Shown: one piece after another, positions 33,000 to 43,323 of the stretch | Numbering within the stretch: position 1 is the stretch's first letter | Layout of the letters: the number at the start of each line of letters is the position of its first letter | NCBI GenBank assembly: GCA_963669975.1 | Contig: CAVLJG010000003.1 | Location: 24,848,214-24,912,213 of the forward strand | Direction of reading: 5' to 3' | DNA length: 64,000 nt | Origin: Acanthoscelides obtectus | Lineage: Eukaryota > Arthropoda > Insecta > Coleoptera > Chrysomelidae | Translations under genes and position numbers: made by a program | Notes under the pieces: generated by a model | What the model was told of the DNA's origin: nothing | Seen by the model: the letters and a program-made list of their open reading frames with translations, nothing else | Databases searched by the model: none

Positions 33000-33101
33000 G
33001 CTAAACACTCGGTCAGCCAGACATCAGAAAGGTTACCAAATCATGAAAGAATTTGTATGCGTCGCGGTAGCTTACATTTTGAACAAGCATTTCTATAGTT
33101 T
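33000..33101 (+). pseudogene. Tc1/mariner-type transposase C-terminal fragment
   Basis: The plus-strand frame reads SQTSERLPNHERICMRRGSL, then HFEQAFL and a stop at 33099. The C-I-x-x-G-G-x-H-F-E-x-x-L type ending is shared by the DD41D transposases in this window. Upstream, HSTTYMARKYLRRRFG (about 32935) may be a decayed piece of the second-Asp region. No terminal repeats were found. Confidence 0.5.
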
Positions 33102-34904
33102 TTCAATCTGACAGCGATACCGAACTTCGCCCCTCCCACTATATGATCATATAAAACTGGTTTTGCAACTTGTTTTGTATTTTCTTTTGTGGTAATAAAG
33201 ACATTATTATTATATATGAAAATAGGGCGAAATGTGAAACATGTGTAGCAACATATGTGGGCGATACTTGGAATACTTATTGTCGTATGTTGAAGACAAA
33301 TAATACAGTAAAAATATTGCTTGTTTAGAAATACCGTATGGCTTTCAAAGGCTATTGAAGAAATTGGATTGTGTCATGTCCGATACCTGCATTTGATGTT
33401 GCACAAGCCTTATGGCTACACGGCGACTAATAGAATCTTCTTCACAACTAAGCCAGACCTTGATTTGCTTGAAAGAATGTATTTCACTTCAACCGGTGTG
33501 AACCCCGTCATTTAAGACATGTCTCCTCCTAATCAACGCACAACGACAAAAGACTCATTTTGCTGCACACTAAGATCTTAAGCTCAGCCACAAGACGATC
33601 CCTTTTTACAACAGATAAAGATCATACAACTGAAATGTAGACAAATCAGCCTATTTTTCTTTTAATACCAACTACAGATCCAAGGCTTTTTTTCATCTAC
33701 CTAAATTGATATCGTTTTCGGAACTCACCCTAGACTACGACTCTTTTTCTTTACTCACTGTGACTTGAAACTATTCACATTCCTTTCAGCAGTCCGTTTT
33801 TCCTAAGAGCAAGTTGTTGAGATCAGGTTTTTCATTTGCATGAAAAATTGTTCCACTAAAAGTTCTGTGTCTGATTCGTTTATTACATAGTTGTTTCTTT
33901 ACATTTTAGTCGTGCTAGTTTGTTTTGAGAATGTGACTGTTTTAACTCAGCTAAAGTGTCTTGAAAATCTTCAGGCTTATAATACAATAATAACTATTGA
34001 CAACACACACATAGCATATAAAATTTTTTATGCACGGATACGTAAGAGGTTGTATGCGACTATAACTAAAACCTCAATATTTGCTTCTGCTTTGAATACT
34101 TATCCAGTTTGAGGTACCATGAGAGTAAATCTACTGTCTCGTGGATTGGTTTTGCACAACCCATTAATTTTTAGACCGATATAGCAGTGTCATTATCCCT
34201 ATAATGTCACCACGGTATATCAAACACCGCGATGCTTACGTGACTATTCAAACAAATAAAATATGTTTGCAATATTTTAGCAAACCCATAACATATATAA
34301 CGCACGTACAGGAACGAAAGTAAAAATATTATTTGCCTTTGTTTTATGAAAGCGTGATTAAAGTTGTGTTTTGTAACAACCAAGAAACTGCTATTTTAAT
34401 AATTAAACAAAACAAAAGCTTTGTGGTATTAAACCTGCGCTGTGCATTTTACTTCCTATGATAAATTTACATACAAATGTCATTTTGCATTATTTTTCCG
34501 AAACATTTAGTAGTTTAACTATCATTTCAAATTTTGTTATGTAATGTTTTGGGAATGGAATTTACGAAGTACGCTTACACAATTTTTAACAGTATTCACA
34601 GAATTACTTACCATTATAATCATTACGTCAAAATAATAAAATACTTATTGCTCGGCTTTTTACGTCAAAATCATAAAATAGATAAGTTCGTAATATACGT
34701 TTACTTTGATAAATATGAAAGCTTTTACTGTCTTCAAAGGTGGTTAAAATAACAGCAGCTCATGATCTTTTTGGAGATAAAAACTCGGTAAAACATTATA
34801 TATGACAGTGTTAGAAAAAGTATGCTCTAAACTTTGATGAAATAAGAAATTTATGAAAAATAGATTTGTTCCAGCAAAATATAGATTCATGTTCAGAACA
34901 TATA
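33102..34904. other. Unassigned sequence
   Basis: No gene was recognised. GGTAATAAAGACATTATTATTA near 33191 resembles the 3' end of a LINE with a polyadenylation signal and ATT tail, but no RT sequence precedes it. Confidence 0.4.
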
Positions 34905-35154
34905 CCGGGTGTCCGCAAAGTTGGGGTTTTCCTTTTCAGAAACAACTACCCGTCGGGTTGAGCTAGTGTCCTAGTACCAGTCGGGGGTGTCGCGAGTCGC
35001 GGCTAAAGGACGGTATTCAGATATTTTTGATGTTGCAGAACCCTTTATCTCGGTTCCCTTAAGACATTGGTGTATATGGTACTAAGAAAAATTGCTTATG
35101 TTTTCAAGATCTACACGTCGTGTAAAGGAAAACCCCAACTTTGCGGACACCCTG
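34905..35154. mobile_element. MITE of mariner type (250 bp)
   Basis: The tips are CCGGGTGTCCGCAAAGTTGG and, inverted, CAGGGTGTCCGCAAAGTTGG, both continuing GGTTTTCCTTT. TA target duplications lie at 34903-34904 and 35155-35156. The GC-rich inside has no coding capacity. Confidence 0.85.
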
Positions 35155-35156
35155 TA

Positions 35157-35939
35157 TATTTCTTTTGCGGTAAACCCAGTCACGTAATTCGAACAAGAGC
35201 TTGTTGGAACGATTTTCCTAAATCTGTGTATATTCATAACCTACAAAACGCCAATTTTAGAACACGGCTTTGTGTTGCGAATTTAATGTGGTTTTCATCA
35301 ATCATGATTCAAAATAAACAGGCATAAACGCAGACAAGAAAGTATAAGACTTCCAAAAGGTGCCCTACAAGCGTGAATCCGACACCTGACCTTCAACTGC
35401 GCATGCCTAAACTTGTCTGGATCATAAATGTTCCAAATTTTATTCAGACCATGCTTTTAAAGAAACGAATTAGTTCTGAATGAAGACCAAAGATGCCGGA
35501 ACAGAATAAAATAAACCGTAACATGGACTAATAACAAACATTAAAAAAGGCTTGAAAGCAGTCGTTTGAAACATTCGAAAAAGAATATACGGTAAGACAA
35601 AACAGTCAGTGTCATAATAATAAGTTTCCGAAATGAATTAAACAGTCATCTTGTTAGTCACCGTTCAACAACAGGTACACTGATTCAAAATACAAATCGT
35701 AGGCATATTCTCGCGAGTTGATTGATCTATGTTGCTCAAGTTCGTAGTTTCTTGTCCGGATATATATTGAATTTATAATAAGCTTTCACTAACAATAATT
35801 CCAAATGTGCTACTTGAAAGAAAAAAAAATGCTTCTCCACTCATCAAAGCTCCTTTAGTAGTACTACTATATATTGCGTGGTATTTTACTGGGTCTAAGA
35901 CGACGTCTGTGTTATGTCAATAGCACTTACACAAAACGG
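35157..35939. other. Unassigned sequence
   Basis: Nothing recognised in this AT-rich spacer. Confidence 0.4.
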
Positions 35940-36182
35940 TGAGGTTCAAATTTGGCTGACGTCGTATTGTGTACGAGAAAGAAAAGCGAGAAGCGTGCAA
36001 ATATGTATGTTAGAAAGAGTGCGCCGATGGTAACGCGGGAAGCCGCAGCTGCTTCCGTGGCCTCGTCACTCGGGTTGCTAGGCAACGAGGTGCTTCTATC
36101 TCTTTCGAACACACGTATTGCAGGCCTCTCGCGCTTCTCTCTGGTACACATTATGACGTCAGTGGTATATGGATTTCACTGT
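35940..36182. mobile_element. Foldback MITE with CRE-like sites
   Basis: The left arm contains GCTGACGTCGTATTGTGTAC, AAGCGAGAAGCGTGCAA and GAAAGAGTG. The right arm is the inverted CTTTCGAACACACG, TCTCGCGCTTCTCTC and GGTACACATTATGACGTCAG. A GC-rich centre with TTGCTAGGCAACGAGG lies between. Each arm carries a TGACGTC core near its tip, the binding core of CREB/ATF-type factors. Mirror-image open frames on both strands result from the symmetry. It abuts family M copy 2. Confidence 0.65.
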
Positions 36183-36882
36183 AATTTTCAGATAATGATT
36201 GTAGAAGGAAGATAAACCAAAATCTGTGTGTAAAAATAAAAAAAAATGTTGCCTTGTTTTATAAAGTATCCTCCCGACAAGTATTTCAGTGCGGACCTGT
36301 ATTTGATCGTGCGGTCTTGGAGCACCGGCATGCCCTCCCCTGTGACGTCTTAAATCACCTGATTCACGAGTCCTTTGTACTACATTAACAAAGGCACGAG
36401 GGGTTGGTTGCACTCGATTGGGAAACCGATCCGCATAAATCCGTGATACCGCGGCAGCATTTTGTAAAGACTCCCCCCCCGTAAATAAGAATCATGTCCA
36501 CAAGTTCAGCATTTTCGTAAACATGTGCCATTTTTTATTTCGTTTGAACCACGCAACAAACACCACTATTCACTCACGCGTTACGGACTGACACATTGAC
36601 TGAATACAACTGAATAAAATTGTAGTAAAAACATAGTGATAAGCGTTTCAAATTCTTTCGCTTTTTTGTTTCCGATGCGATGAACCGATAAGGCGGATTA
36701 TATCCGTTGTTGCCAAACACGAGCACATAATATTATTATTGAGATAGGGCGGTACTCAAACTTCTAAAGAGCTATAACTTTGTTGCTTTAATTTTACCAC
36801 AAAAATGTTAAAGGAAAAAACATTTCTTTTGATTAGATCTACTCACTGTCAAAATAAATGACTCAACTTCGAAGTCACCCTG
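36183..36882 (-). mobile_element. Deletion-derivative family M, copy 2 (longest)
   Basis: The terminus at 36859-36882 (ATGACTCAACTTCGAAGTC, ACCCTG) is followed by TA. The copy runs leftward through the same blocks as copies 1 and 3. The left tip is missing where the foldback MITE begins. Unlike the others it keeps the codons between the start Met and the FPNR motif. Confidence 0.8.
36258..36531 (-). pseudogene. Family M transposase N-terminus, fuller version
   Basis: From ATG 36529-36531 the reading is MAHVYENAELVDMILIYGGG. A frame change in an eight-C run (about 36473-36480) follows, then QNAAAVSRIYADRFPNRVQP and AFVNVVQRTRESGDLRRH. This is the usual N-terminal helix-turn-helix of insect long-TIR transposases (E-x-x-D-M-x-x-x-Y-G, then A-x-x-Y-x-x-R-F-P-N-R). 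The catalytic domain is absent, so the product could only bind DNA if anything. Confidence 0.68.
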
Positions 36883-37730
36883 TATAGATATATATAATTT
36901 ACTTACAATAAAAACTCCTTTATGCTATGATAATTGTAACAGTTCAAGGTTTCTAAATCATCAGGTTTAGATCATCATAGATTTTGTTATAATAATGGCC
37001 AGGCAATAAAAAACCTACAATGTTTACCAACGATGTATTTTTAGCAATGAAAATCTCATTTTGCTTTTCTGCGTTAATATGTCTTAAAAACTGTCGTAAT
37101 ATATAAAGAATCACAACATCCAATCTTGTTTCCATTTGTTGTATTTATGAGAAGTTTGGGTTATCAAACAAAATTATACTACCGTCATATCTTTAAATAT
37201 CGCTACTTCAGTTGCGCTTCGGTCGATGTTTCTGTGCATTACTTTCACCATCTGACCCACAGACTACTCTTCCATGAGCAATATCTGAATAGATCTACTG
37301 AATCATTTACTATGTGCAAGGAGCCTAGAAGTAATGAAGATAGAACTGAAAATGCAAAAACTAACCAACTACATCGGTGTTTTTCAAACTTTTATTCCTT
37401 CCGTTGTGACTCTTCTCCGCTATCGTCAGCATCGCTTCACTCGATCTGTATTCCCCGTCCAAACCAGTACAAAACCGGATTGTATTCAAGGTTTAATTCG
37501 GGTAGAAAATTTCAGGTGATTGTGGTTTCATCGGATAGATGCCATCAATCTCCCGGATAGAATCAACACAAAGAAAAGTATAAAAACTACTTTAGATTAT
37601 TACACTGAGCCAGTTATAGACGTCTAGCATACCTAACCTAATATGCTTTATACCAGAAAAGTTGAAATCTTACCAGAATCATTCTAAAAGTTTTTACACG
37701 ATATTGAGATACTTATTAGTAGAAGTAGTA
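36883..37730. other. Unassigned sequence
   Basis: A 144-codon open stretch at 37126-37560 (+) has no recognised domain, no splice context, and a second open frame over the same bases; I treat it as chance. Confidence 0.35.
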
Positions 37731-37909
37731 CCTAGTAGTGATGGGGAAGCGAAACCTGGCAACTAGGCAACATTTTGATCCTTTTTACCGACCCCGTACT
37801 ATCAACACTGTACTACTCCACACGCCATCTACTGGTGATTACAGAATCAAACAGCTCCACCGATGCGGTGTGCCTATGTTCATCTTGCAGCGGTCTGGCT
37901 ATTTTGAAT
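37731..37909 (+). repeat. Dispersed repeat B, copy 2
   Basis: Partner of 32743-32932; contains CGACCCCGTACTATCAACAC and TGTACTACTCC. A short piece also recurs at 60603-60641. Confidence 0.6.
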
Positions 37910-37929
37910 CTTTAGAGTATTTGGTTCTG

Positions 37930-38220
37930 CTATCGTCTCATAGATGGCGTTAGGATCTTCAAACCCTTTTTGGCCCACATTTGATTGAAACGGGAATCAT
38001 CAGGTGGAATGCGTTAATCAATGCCTGAAGATACCTAATTAATATAGACACTCTTTTCAAAGTAGAGTTCTAAATTCATTTTTGTGTTTTGCTACTGACT
38101 CATAGATGGCGCTAGGATCTTTCAGATCCATATTTAGGCGTCGGCGCATAGTATGTGGTTAGCGATCTTGAGGTAGAATACGCTATAACATTTACATGCA
38201 CTTTGATTAACCATTTAAAA
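37930..38220 (+). repeat. Diverged tandem repeat, period about 165 bp
   Basis: CTCATAGATGGCGTTAGGAT (37938) and CTCATAGATGGCGCTAGGAT (38099) start two units. Both contain a GAGGTAGAATACGCTATAA / CAGGTGGAATGCGTTAATC-type block further in. Confidence 0.55.
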
Positions 38221-41200
38221 TTCGTATTCCGACTAACATCATACAGCGCTGTTTCATGCTCATTGGCAATCATCGGCACAATTTAGGTACTACATAAGTA
38301 GGATAGTTCCAATAGTCAGCTGCCGTTCACTTTCGCAGTGGTCGATCATGGTATTTGGTAAAATGGAATCAGTCAGTTCTTGTTTGTGCGTTCTTTCCAG
38401 GGGTCCCTTGGGCTGCATCATCAGCTACCTCAAATAAGGTGATAGAACGATCTAGCGAAGTTTTCTTTTACGTTGCAGATTTAAACAACGTTTTCCCAGC
38501 ATAGATTATCGTTTCGATTGGTCAGATAGGCAGTCACAAAGCAAGAGCTTAAAAAGCATAAAACAACGTTGTATGCCGTTGGTCATAGTTTCAGCGGTGG
38601 AAAGCAAACAGATCCTGTTAAGCCCAAATGCCTATCTTCCTGTTCTCAGCCTCTACACAATGATGTGGCACTTGTCTCATATATATAGATCTCACAGTCC
38701 GCTTCAGCTGAGAAGAACGTTTAAATATTTCCACAGTACTGATGTCCTCTAACATTATTCTATATCTTATAAGAAACTGAATATAAGCATATCTAAAGAA
38801 CATACTGTATAAAAATAGCCTTCCGACGATTTCATTGCCGATAATCCTACTGTCTCAATCGTTTATATCCACATAACCTGCTAACCTAATGTTGCGGCTG
38901 CATTTGAAATTTTATCTCTGGGATCTTGGATTGTTAACGACGTTTGCGGTTTACTCAAAACGGCTAACTAGAAGTAGAACCTGTTCTCTTCACCAGTCGT
39001 ACGACTTTGGGAACGACTTCCATTTACAGACAGAAGCAGATAACGGTCTTCAGTGATTGGAATTGTCAACCCAAGACTAGGATTCTAAACAAATACAGCC
39101 GAGCTGAAAAACAATATTTTCATTATCTGATTCTCATTCATCTTATCATTTTTTAGAAGTTCACAGGATCTGGATCTGTTTTCTACGGTTAAGCTATAAC
39201 AGCATTCAGATTCTGATACTTTTATTTGCGTACCTTTAACCGTCTGCTGCTACCTAATCTTTATAGACCGTTACATTGCCGAAAAATGTATGTATTTATA
39301 CATAACCATATTTTCAAATTGTGCTGATGATGATAATGTACTTATATAGGTATATCTAACGAGTCTTAGGTATATCGTATGATCCGAAGACATTAAACCT
39401 TCTATCTATCTAGAAGACGATTTCAGATTCACCGAAAATATTCTGAGGAAGCATATTTCATCAGTTTCATTGACTCTGGTTGTTGCTTTATCGATTTTAT
39501 TTTTGTAGCTTGCCTTTTTTCAGTTTTCACATCTACAAAAATGTACTGCCTAGTCTTTGGATTATAACTGCTCAAAAGTGTCATATCTCGGATAAAAGAT
39601 TTTCGAAAAATTGAATGTAAGTAATCCATGTCAGTCTGACTTAGATTGGCAATTGCAAAAATAAATCAAATCTTATTAAAATCTCCTCGCTGCATTGCTT
39701 ACTATTTGTTTAATAGATCAGATCCTAGATACCGTGCAGAATGATGCCCATAAGACATTTTACTCATTTGGTTCCAGAGAGATCGACCAGCCCTAACGAT
39801 TTTTGTTTGCCCTGCACGAAAGAAGTTATACCATATTCTAAGACAACTGAATTACTCCTTTCCTGCTGTCTGTCTGTCAACAAGTATTTTTCATTATTTT
39901 TTTTTCATTTCAATTATGAAACATAATCATTCAGCAAATTAAGAAGTATCCATATGACGGACCATCTCGAAAGCTCGTTTGGAAACGCACGTTCATCGGC
40001 CTGCCATCCATCTGCATTACGCCTATCAACAATGTGACACATATCTTGTTTATGGCAGTGCAGGTGTCCGACATATGACTATTCCTCAAGCACACAAAAG
40101 AATCTACAATGACTAACGCGCCTCACTTGGATTCCGACTTGCCTTATTTTCGTTGAGCATTAATGCACTACCATTAAATGTTAGAGACCATAAAGGAAAT
40201 GGGTATGGGAACGTAATAGCTGTAATCTTAAATTGCCTATTAAGCGACTATAAGATAATATATACGAATTATGCTGCACGAATAGGCGTTGTAGAGCAAT
40301 CAGCCCTGGCCATTGTCTATTTGGCATTATATTTTACTGACCTAGAAAGTTCATCAAGGACAAAACTAATAAAATAGTCTCCAAAAGTATATGACCGATA
40401 AAACAACGCAGGTTAGGCATTATTTTAGATATCAGGTTCCTATAATATCACCGAATCCGTACACTGTGCAGCTCTTATCTATCACCGGCTGTACTAGCTC
40501 TATGTGTGTGTGCGTATGCTTATTTTGATATTGTATAACGTCACTTGTTCCGGCAACACTACTCAAGAGATGTCATCCGCTTTGATGGGTCTTATTGAGT
40601 TCGTACATTGAAATCAAGGTCGACATATCTGTTTTCGCTCTAACAAGCGGTATTTCATACTTGGGCCATCTCATATTATTCCAGATGTCTACTCCTACGA
40701 CACGGCAATCCACAAACCATCTTAGCGAAATGAGGGTTGCAGCAATTTAGGCAAATATCAGCAAAACGGCCGTTACCGATCCCTCCACGCTATGTGAGCC
40801 ACCTGAACAGTGTAGTAACTGATGCGAATTTTGCAATCAGATTGTCAGAATGCTAGTATAAACACCTCAACATTCCGAGAGAAAGTGCCCAATTCAAAGA
40901 TATTCATTGTTGAGCTCTTTAAACTACTCATGAAGATTAACTGGACAACGTTCAACTGAAAATTAACGAACGCTATTATTCGCGTCCAAGGGAGACCTCG
41001 AAACGATCCAGGAAAAGCTTTTAACTAATGAGCTTGAGCCCCTTTTCGGACGATAAACCGATTCGGGACTTACACGACCCAACGAAACTTTAGCATACGA
41101 ATTTCGCTTCGAAGACAGGATTTGTGAACTAAATGACCCTGGCTGCCTTACATTTGTACGTTTAAGGGGATATGAAAAAAAAGAACTGACACTGCCAGGC

Positions 41201-41482
41201 AACCAGTCCCTAGCAGCAGTCTTATGATGTTGTCAAACAGTAATGATAAGCTTTAAGGCGATCTAACATCAGTTATGCTCAAAAGTAACAATCTGGATGT
41301 TTTCTTTCCAACAGATTTACGTCTGTCTTATTTCTTTCCCTTTTTCTTTACTTTGTTTCTTGTTTGTGATGTTTAGTTACAAAATTGAAAAATACAATTA
41401 ACGACTTTCCCAGAATTTACAATTAAACATATCAGAAGGATTAACTATGAATTATCAGAGCTTGATGAAAGAACTATGCATA
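38221..41482. other. Long unassigned region
   Basis: About 3.3 kb without recognised genes or elements. Open stretches at 39429-39629 (-), 40153-40377 (+) and 40963-41202 (-) lack known domains. Confidence 0.4.
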
Positions 41483-43321
41483 CAGGGTTATCCAAATTAA
41501 GTGTCCACCATTAGTAACTTTGTTATTAGTGAAAATACAAAGTTGTTTGAATTAGCAAACTAGTAGCATTTTTAACGCTGGTAAAAATGAGAAATAAAAA
41601 AAACAATTGAGAGTCGTTATTTTGATTTTTTTCAGTAAAATAACATTTTTTTAAATGGAAACCCCTGTATATTATATTTTTTTCTGTTAAAGCATCAAAT
41701 TTTAAACAAAAAAGCTTACAATAACTTTTCTCCTAGGTTACAAATTGTTGAAGTTATGGCCTCCAATCTGAAACAATTAAATTGTATCGACAAACTTTAT
41801 TTTCAACATCAACTTATAATCTTACAAAATACAATAACAATTTTTTTTAAAGAAGATGCTCGAAAACACCACCTTGTTCTTCAATACATTTTTGGGCACG
41901 TTTTTCAACTGCTCGAACTGTCTTAAGTATGGTCCTACCATCTATCTGGGTTATCTTTTCCCTAACTGCAGTCTTTAACGCGTCAAGGTTATCGTACCTT
42001 CGCTTGTAAATTTGGTTCTTTAAGTAACCCCACAAGAAGTAATCAAGTGGGTTTAGATCTGGTGATCTGGGAGGCCACTGTATTGGGCCATTTGTTCCTA
42101 TCCACTGATCATTAAAAGTAGTACTTAGAAAATGATAAGTACCTCTGGAGTTGTGGGCAGGTGCGCCATCTTGCTGAAAATGCAGATGATGTCTACTTAT
42201 AAGATCCAATTCGTCTAAGAAATTAGTCAGAATTTCTGACATAAATTCCACATATCTTTCACCAGTTAGGGTTCCCTCATAAAAGAACGGGCCAACAATT
42301 TTTGAACCAATTATACCGCACCAAACGTTGAAACTGAAACGGACTTGTGGGCCTCTTGGATGTACTAACAAAAGATTTTCTCTTGACCAATAATGGTGGT
42401 TTTTTCTATTAAACATTCCAGAATTTGAAAAATTTGATTCATCTGTCCATATAAGAAAGCGTTTGAACTGGTCGGTACTTATACGGAATAAATTTGTATT
42501 TTTTTTAAATCCTTTGAACAGTACCATAACTGAAATTAGAGTCCTTGAGAATATCTGCTATTGAATTCTCACGATAAGCTTCAAAATATCCAATAACTGC
42601 AATTTCCGTGGCCTCGCTTATTATGAATTCTTTTTTTCCCCTTGTTTTAGCAAAAACATTTTCGTTGGCCCTAAATTTTCGATAAAGTCTCAGAAAATAT
42701 CGTTCATACGGTTGAATGCGAGCGGGATATAATTCACTGTAGTATTCTCTTGCTCTCAAGGAGGATTTTCTGCACACTAAATAGCATTCTAACATATCAC
42801 ACTTTTCTTCATGGGAGAACATTTTTCTTTAAATTAATGACACAATAAAGCTTATAAACAAGTATTTACACTAATGTTTGACATTATTTGATTTTATCAT
42901 TGTTTTCCAAAGCCTTCTAGTTGCGAGTATGTCCAGTTTAACAATTTGTCGCTTATCTTAATGCTGTCAAATCGCGAACGCCATGTTGTTTTCATAGCCG
43001 TCTTAATATTATCATACTGCAAATAATTAAAAATATTTATCGTTATTTTGACTTTATTTTTGACTTTAGCGGAAAAGTCATTATGAACTTTTTTGTTTAA
43101 AATTTGATGCTTTAAACAGAAAAAAATATAATATACAGGGGTTTCCATTTAAAAAAATGTTATTTTACTGAAAAAAATCAAATTAACGACTCTCAATTGT
43201 TTTTTTTTATTTCTCATTTTTACCAGCGTTAAAAATGCTACTAGTTTGCTAATTCAAACAACTTTGTATTTTCACTAATAAGAAAGTTACTAATGGTGGA
43301 CACTTAATTTGGATAACCCTG
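41483..43321 (-). mobile_element. Long-TIR DD41D-type transposon (1.84 kb)
   Basis: The ends CAGGGTTATCCAAATTAAGT match in inverse orientation over about 240 bp, with TA at 41481-41482 and 43322-43323. Within each long repeat a second, opposed end (GGAAACCCCTG followed by TA) occurs 185-186 bp in, so each repeat looks like a small element by itself. The transposase on the minus strand is nearly readable. Confidence 0.93.
41847..42822 (-). pseudogene. DD41D-type transposase, two-frame pseudogene
   Basis: Frame 1 (42822 to 42505) gives the DNA-binding region: MFSHEEKCDMLECYLVCRKS, then YYSELYPARIQPYERYFLRL and NSIADILKDSNFSYGTVQRI. A stop follows in a TTTAAAAAAAA tract, and about 30 residues leading to the catalytic core are deleted. 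Frame 2 (42527 to 41847) gives the core: FLIWTDESNFSNSGMFNRKN (first Asp), FSFNVWCGIIGSKIVGPFFY, HFQQDGAPAHNSRGTYHFLS (second Asp) and WPPRSPDLNPLDYFLWGYLK (third Asp in PLD). I count 41 residues between second and third Asp, hence DD41D. It ends GGVFEHLL. The catalytic triad is intact; the frame break and deletion disable it. Confidence 0.92.
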
Positions 43322-43323
43322 TA

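Noticed and set aside
37126..37560. 144-codon open frame
   Set aside because: No domain, no splice sites, and overlapping open frames in another phase.
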